NCBI GenBank assembly: GCA_964354445.1
Contig: CAYGZT010000025.1
Location: 1 to 15,338, forward strand
Direction of reading: 5' to 3'
DNA length: 15,338 nucleotides
Source: CAYGZT01 sp964354445
Lineage (GTDB): Bacteria; Patescibacteriota; Minisyncoccia; UBA6257; JAGOQP01
Positions 14,674 through 15,338 of the stretch are shown here, one piece after another (positions within the stretch are counted from its first letter, which is position 1; each line of letters opens with the position of its first letter). Below the pieces are notes generated by a model. The model was not told the origin of the DNA. It saw nothing but the letters and a program-made list of their open reading frames with translations, and did not search any database. Made by a program: the position numbers and the translations under genes.

Positions 14674-14736
14674 TTGTGTCCGCCGTAGCCTTGGCGGAGG
14701 CAGAAGTCCTGCGCGCCCCGCACCAAATTTTGTTGT
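14668..14736. repeat. 10-bp direct repeats around a hairpin insert
   Basis: ATTTTGTTGT occurs at 14668-14677 and again at 14727-14736. Between them are two hairpins: TCCGCC/GGCGGA (14679-14684 with 14693-14698, 8-nt loop) and GCAG/CTGC (14700-14703 with 14709-14712). The layout resembles a short element inserted at the anticodon position of the tRNA-like sequence with a 10-bp duplication of the target, but it may be chance. Confidence 0.5.
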
Positions 14737-14746
14737 TCTAGGTTCC

Positions 14747-14764
14747 GTGCCTGGGGAGAGATTC
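14747..14764 (-). repeat. tRNA-Leu 3'-end fragment
   Basis: These 18 bases match the 3' terminus of the intact tRNA-Leu (14941-14958) at 17 of 18 positions, covering the acceptor 3' strand and part of the T-arm, in the same orientation. The match then ends abruptly. It looks like a duplicated tRNA tail, as left by tRNA-targeted integration or by recombination. Confidence 0.65.
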
Positions 14765-14773
14765 CCTTCAGAT

Positions 14774-14940
14774 AAATTTCCTGACGGAAATTTTCTTCAG
14801 GCCGGCTCTCACGGTGCTCGCCTTTCGCTTCGCTTAAACTCGCACATCGCTATGAGCTTCTCATCCCAACGCAAGCCAAGCAGTTGGCTTGCTCCCCAGC
14901 CCTTCGCTTATGCTGTGTACTACGAAGCTTTAGCGTAGTA
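14774..14940. repeat. Cluster of four perfect hairpins
   Basis: Four perfect inverted repeats lie in 167 bp: AAATTTCC/GGAAATTT (14774-14781, 14786-14793, loop TGAC); ATGAG/CTCAT (14852-14856, 14860-14864); GCAAGCCAA/TTGGCTTGC (14871-14879, 14884-14892, loop GCAG); TACTACG/CGTAGTA (14918-14924, 14934-14940, loop AAGCTTTAG). The last one abuts the 3' end of tRNA-Leu. None has a T-run, so they are not ordinary terminators. An open frame across the region (14747-14938) encodes low-quality sequence from the repeats and is not called as a gene. Confidence 0.75.
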
Positions 14941-14941
14941 G

Positions 14942-15025
14942 TGCCTGGGGAGGGATTCGAACCCTCACAGCCTTTCGGCTATACGATTTTGAGTCGTACG
15001 CGTAAACCTGTTCCGCCACCCAGGC
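14942..15025 (-). tRNA. tRNA-Leu, anticodon CAA
   Basis: An 84-nt class II tRNA. Acceptor GCCTGGG (5' end at 15025) pairs perfectly with CCCAGGC (14949-14943), discriminator A at 14942. The anticodon stem TACGA/TCGTA encloses the 7-nt loop CTCAAAA, giving anticodon CAA (14991-14989), which reads UUG. The long variable arm AGCC-GAAA-GGCT is the leucine/serine class feature, and the T-arm GAGGG-TTCGAAT-CCCTC is perfect. CCA is not encoded (the next bases read CTA), so the tail must be added by the CCA enzyme. Confidence 0.96.
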
Positions 15026-15035
15026 ATTTTTGTTG

Positions 15036-15064
15036 ATACTATCAGCGCCCTCAGCTAAAATCAA
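15036..15064 (-). promoter_or_regulatory. Promoter of tRNA-Leu
   Basis: On the minus strand TTGATT (15064-15059), an exact 17-nt spacer and TAGTAT (15041-15036) preceded by TGA, an extended -10. The predicted start is a few nt before the tRNA 5' end. The perfect inverted repeat GTTGAT (15032-15037) / ATCAAC (15060-15065) brackets it. Confidence 0.55.
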
Positions 15065-15066
15065 CG

Positions 15067-15072
15067 TATAAT
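15067..15072 (+). promoter_or_regulatory. -10 box of parA promoter
   Basis: A perfect TATAAT lies 68 nt before the parA ATG, predicting a start near 15079. No -35 match exists at 16-18 nt spacing; that space is occupied by the divergent tRNA-Leu promoter. An activator or repressor site is therefore plausible. Confidence 0.5.
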
Positions 15073-15077
15073 ATAAA

Positions 15078-15149
15078 GTTACCTGATGTAATGGCGAGAG
15101 TTACCCTTCAGTTAATTCAGGGTTACCAAATCTAATGGCTAGAGTAATC
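15078..15149 (+). repeat. GTTACC boxes with a 22-bp period before parA
   Basis: GTTACC occurs at 15078, 15100 and 15122, exactly 22 bp apart (about two helical turns); a degenerate GTAATC follows at 15144, again 22 bp on. The first and third 22-bp units match at about 18 of 22 positions including TAATGGC-n-AGA, so the parA start region is duplicated 44 bp upstream. Candidate operator array or relic of a small tandem duplication. Confidence 0.65.
15091..15135 (+). other. Possible 14-aa upstream ORF overlapping parA start
   Basis: ATG at 15091 opens MARVTLQLIQGYQI and stops with a TAA at 15133-15135 that overlaps the parA ATG (TAATG). Its first four residues equal those of ParA because the start region is duplicated. 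It has no Shine-Dalgarno, so translation is uncertain; the TAATG junction would suit translational coupling. Confidence 0.35.
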
Positions 15150-15338
15150 GCAATCTGCAATCAAAAAGGAGGCGTCGGCAAGACCACCACGGCCGTGAAC
15201 CTAGGAGCGTATTTGGCGGCGCTGGGGAAGAAGGTACTTCTGGTTGATTTTGACCCGCAGGCAAATGCCTCATCTGGGTTGGGAATTTCACCGCGGATTT
15301 TAAACTCAAGCGTGTACGACGCGCTGTTCGGGCACGTG
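15135..15338 (+). CDS. parA: ParA/Soj-type chromosome partitioning ATPase (3' partial)
   Basis: The first 68 residues are present; the gene runs off the right window edge. ParA-family P-loop ATPases act with ParB and parS to segregate chromosome origins. The start MARVIAICNQKGGVGKTTTAVNLGAYLAALG carries the deviant Walker A motif KGGVGKTT with its signature lysine, followed by KKVLLVDFDPQANASSGLG, containing the Walker A' VDFDPQ-type block. The ATG at 15135 gives the normal N-terminus. ParA versus a MinD-like or plasmid homolog cannot be fully settled from 68 residues, but DPQANAS is typical of Soj/ParA. parB is expected downstream and not visible. Confidence 0.93.
   Translation, partial: MARVIAICNQKGGVGKTTTAVNLGAYLAALGKKVLLVDFDPQANASSGLGISPRILNSSVYDALFGHV

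Noticed and set aside
14621..14725. tmRNA (ssrA) fragment
   Set aside because: No tag reading frame and no match to the tmRNA 5' end; the homology is clearly to tRNA-Leu.
14680..14900. Group I intron interrupting a tRNA-Leu
   Set aside because: I could not find conserved P/Q/R/S core motifs or a 3' terminal G at the junction, and the candidate 5' exon at 14900 lacks a D-arm and the TATGA stem strand needed. Kept only as an alternative in the tRNA-like finding.
14747..14938. Plus-strand 63-aa open frame
   Set aside because: It runs through the tRNA tail fragment and four hairpins, so its sequence comes from repeats; no ribosome site.
1..15338. CRISPR array, insertion sequence, transposase or prophage genes
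   Set aside because: No regularly spaced 25-40 nt repeats, no transposase or phage protein in any frame.

Overview
The window looks like a chromosomal core segment of a bacterium of the Candidate Phyla Radiation (Patescibacteria, probably Parcubacteria-like). Reasons: RNA polymerase subunits are short (RpoB about 1065 aa, RpoC 1204 aa, no large lineage inserts), rpoB is not next to rplJ/rplL, Shine-Dalgarno use is patchy, genes are tightly packed, and the intergenic DNA is rich in hairpins. The lineage call is an inference. TGA is used as a stop (rpsF, the glycosylase, the PAP2 gene), so the code is standard and not the UGA=Gly code of Gracilibacteria/SR1. Base composition is moderately GC-rich by eye and even across the coding part, and I see no obviously foreign gene.

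Layout, left to right. (1) 1-2489: 3' part of a membrane GT2 glycosyltransferase, then tsaD (t6A tRNA modification), separated by a 7-nt tandem repeat. (2) 2490-2934: a self-contained minus-strand cistron (promoter, strong SD, 94-aa unknown protein, intrinsic terminator) between the plus-strand units. (3) 2965-5603: 3-methyladenine DNA glycosylase, rodA and mltG, overlapping or nearly touching, so one base-excision-repair gene is joined to two cell-wall genes. (4) 5604-5905: rpoB leader with a sigma70-like promoter, a terminator-like hairpin and an SD-sequestering hairpin. (5) 5906-12724: rpoB-rpoC. (6) 12725-14558: rpsF-ssb-rpsR plus a PAP2 lipid phosphatase, closed by a bidirectional terminator. 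(7) 14589-15064: a minus-strand non-coding unit with a promoter, an intact tRNA-Leu(CAA), a cluster of perfect hairpins, a tRNA-Leu 3'-end fragment and a tRNA-Leu-like 3' half, ending at the same terminator. (8) 15067-15338: divergent parA/soj, cut by the window edge, behind a leader with three GTTACC boxes spaced exactly 22 bp apart and a duplicated start region that encodes a 14-residue upstream ORF.

Together the genes cover transcription (rpoBC), translation (bS6, bS18, tRNA-Leu, TsaD), replication and segregation (SSB, ParA), repair (glycosylase) and envelope growth (RodA, MltG, PAP2, glycosyltransferase). The protein-coding genes are mostly ordinary housekeeping genes. The unusual material is the non-coding stretch 14589-15135, the rpoB leader and the isolated 94-aa cistron. 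I found no CRISPR array, insertion sequence, transposase or obvious defence system.
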